Part shown: in pieces, positions 63,097 to 64,000 of the stretch
Layout of the letters: every line of letters starts with the position of its first letter
Numbering within the stretch: position 1 is the first letter of the stretch
NCBI GenBank assembly: GCA_000320545.1
Contig: ADNK01002828.1
Location: 5,001 to 69,000 of the forward strand
Direction: 5' to 3'
Length of the DNA: 64,000 nucleotides
Origin: Bigelowiella natans CCMP2755
Taxonomy: Eukaryota; Cercozoa; Chlorarachniophyceae
Made by a program: the position numbers and the translations under genes
The notes under the pieces: model-generated
What the model was told of the DNA's origin: nothing
Databases searched by the model: none
What the model saw: the letters and a program-made list of their open reading frames with translations, nothing else

Positions 63097-64000
63097 TATT
63101 AAAATATTTTTATCGTTGACAGAATACAATGCTTTCGAATTCAAATTAAAGTCTAAGTGAAGCCATCTACCAATCGTTGAAGCTTTTAACAACATATCAA
63201 TGATACAATGGCAAATCGATTTCAGTCCTCCCACATCATTGAAAAGATGATTGTCGCATTCTACGACATCGTTATCATTAAATGTAGCTATTTGATTAAT
63301 ACCATAGCCTAATTACCACCGTTGTTGTCATCATTGTCATCATCATCATTATTATCATCATCATCATGAATCCTCAATTCAACTGTGAAATATAAATGAA
63401 TTCATCCAGCACCCAAGCTTAACACTACTGCTGTTTTAACATTACCTCAATCATAATGTACACGTATGCAGGACCACTGCCGCTCAGACCAGTCACTGCA
63501 TCCTATTGTATTAGTTCCAGCACCAGTACCAGCAGCATCATGTCTTCGTCATTGTTGTTGTGGTTGTCGTTGTTGTTTTAGTAATTGCTGGGTAATAATG
63601 GTGCACGTAATTTATGCAACTAAATTTTCATTAATAATCAAAACCCAGCACTATAATAATATACTATATTTAGCTATGTGAAAACTCGTGCAGGGATGTG
63701 AAGATGCAAAAGTCATAAATAAGTCTCGCAAAAAATCATGACCAATCAATTTTAGTGCAATCCATCACCCGCCAATACTTCTACCACTACCAAGAGATTT
63801 TCTTTAACATTAAAAGTTTTTCCACACGCACTAAGAATGTTTTCAACATCTTTGCCTATTCGTTATGAAGTGGAACAATACTTATGGACGTAGGAGTATT
63901 TATTGAAGAAATAATTATCATCATTCACCTCACCATTATCATCATAAAATGGTTACAGTTAAATATGTTCACCATCTTCCACAGAAGCACATCTGCCCAA
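61852..64000 (-). CDS. Pyrroline-5-carboxylate reductase (5' end outside window)
   Basis: This enzyme makes proline from pyrroline-5-carboxylate with NAD(P)H. Decoded exons are 63446-63502, 62952-62993, 62564-62609, 62407-62435, 62269-62318, 62017-62041 and 61852-61920 (TAA). They give the C-terminal dimerisation/active-site domain: DAVTGLSGSGPAYVYIMIE, AMADGGVRMGLPR, AAQTVFGAAKMVLETG, EHPGLLKDK, VASPGGTTIAGIHALER, GCVMNAVE and AAAKRSKELSEA. All joins are phase-consistent. An upstream fragment at 63961-64000 (GRCASVED) resembles the strand before DAVTG, but its junction is not clean. The N-terminal Rossmann domain must lie beyond the right edge. The exon after PRS ends at a weak gttgct donor. 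The C-terminal EEEKSKSKL is a short charged tail. Confidence 0.93.
62756..62805. repeat. (GAA)n tract
   Basis: About 15 GAA units in a reductase intron, between exons 62564-62609 and 62952-62993. Confidence 0.95.
63036..63095. repeat. (AC)n(AT)n tract
   Basis: (AC)n runs into (AT)n within the intron between exons 62952-62993 and 63446-63502. Confidence 0.95.

Noticed and set aside
1-64000. CRISPR arrays, insertion sequences, integrases or prophage genes
   Set aside because: All repeats are microsatellites, minisatellites or small tandem duplications, and no transposase or reverse-transcriptase motif was seen.

Overview
The window is nuclear DNA from an intron-rich eukaryote. Recognisable proteins are cut into exons of about 12 to 400 nt by GT-AG introns crowded with tri- and dinucleotide microsatellites, and every gene model here was built by joining exons by hand, checking splice sites and reading phase. 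The organism is not identified. A PIBF1/CEP90 homologue points to centrioles and a flagellum or cilium, a peptide deformylase points to organellar translation, and the texture fits a flagellate protist or alga better than a fungus or animal. There are no bacterial operons, CRISPR arrays or convincing tRNA genes. TAG, TGA and TAA all end genes, so the code looks standard.

Layout: 0-3.4 kb, fragmentary exons of an unidentified minus-strand gene plus one small hydrophobic ORF. 3.49-5.46 kb (+), a Cdc123/D123 protein carrying an N-terminal zinc-finger-like motif. 6.66-8.14 kb (-), an AGC kinase of YANK/STK32 type. 8.25-8.52 kb, a 30-bp minisatellite. 9.45-25.89 kb (-), one long unit with over 40 exons: membrane anchor and coiled coil, a Tudor-like barrel, a beta-rich region, a WSC domain and a complete class I GH47 alpha-1,2-mannosidase. 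26.16-29.31 kb (+), peptide deformylase, divergent from the mannosidase over about 275 bp. 29.9-30.6 kb (+), a small hypothetical gene. 30.87-37.77 kb (-), PIBF1/CEP90. 40.1-40.5 kb (-), a lysine-rich small protein interrupted by one in-frame TAG. 41.66-47.62 kb (+), an SLC17-type anion transporter. 49.35-54.61 kb (-), a PP2C phosphatase. 55.61-57.63 kb (+), an unknown protein with repeated NPI(L/M)D motifs. 60.66-60.88 kb (+), a possible terminal exon or gene relic. 61.85-64.0 kb (-), pyrroline-5-carboxylate reductase, its 5' end outside the window.

Two kinds of non-coding DNA alternate. Introns are full of (GTA)n, (GAT)n, (AC)n, (GA)n and (AT)n. Intergenic islands (5.5-6.6, 8.55-9.4, 29.3-29.9, 37.8-40, 47.8-49.3, 57.7-59.9 and 61.1-61.8 kb) nearly lack microsatellites and are instead rich in GCATGC, CTAG and TGCA words, including perfect copies of the palindrome CATGCTAGCATG.

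The genes are unrelated housekeeping functions (translation initiation assembly, N-glycan trimming, organellar N-terminal processing, centriolar satellite, anion transport, dephosphorylation, proline synthesis) and do not form a pathway. The most striking observations are the GH47/WSC/coiled-coil chimera and the way microsatellites begin exactly at 5' splice sites, as if the donor sequence had been expanded in tandem.
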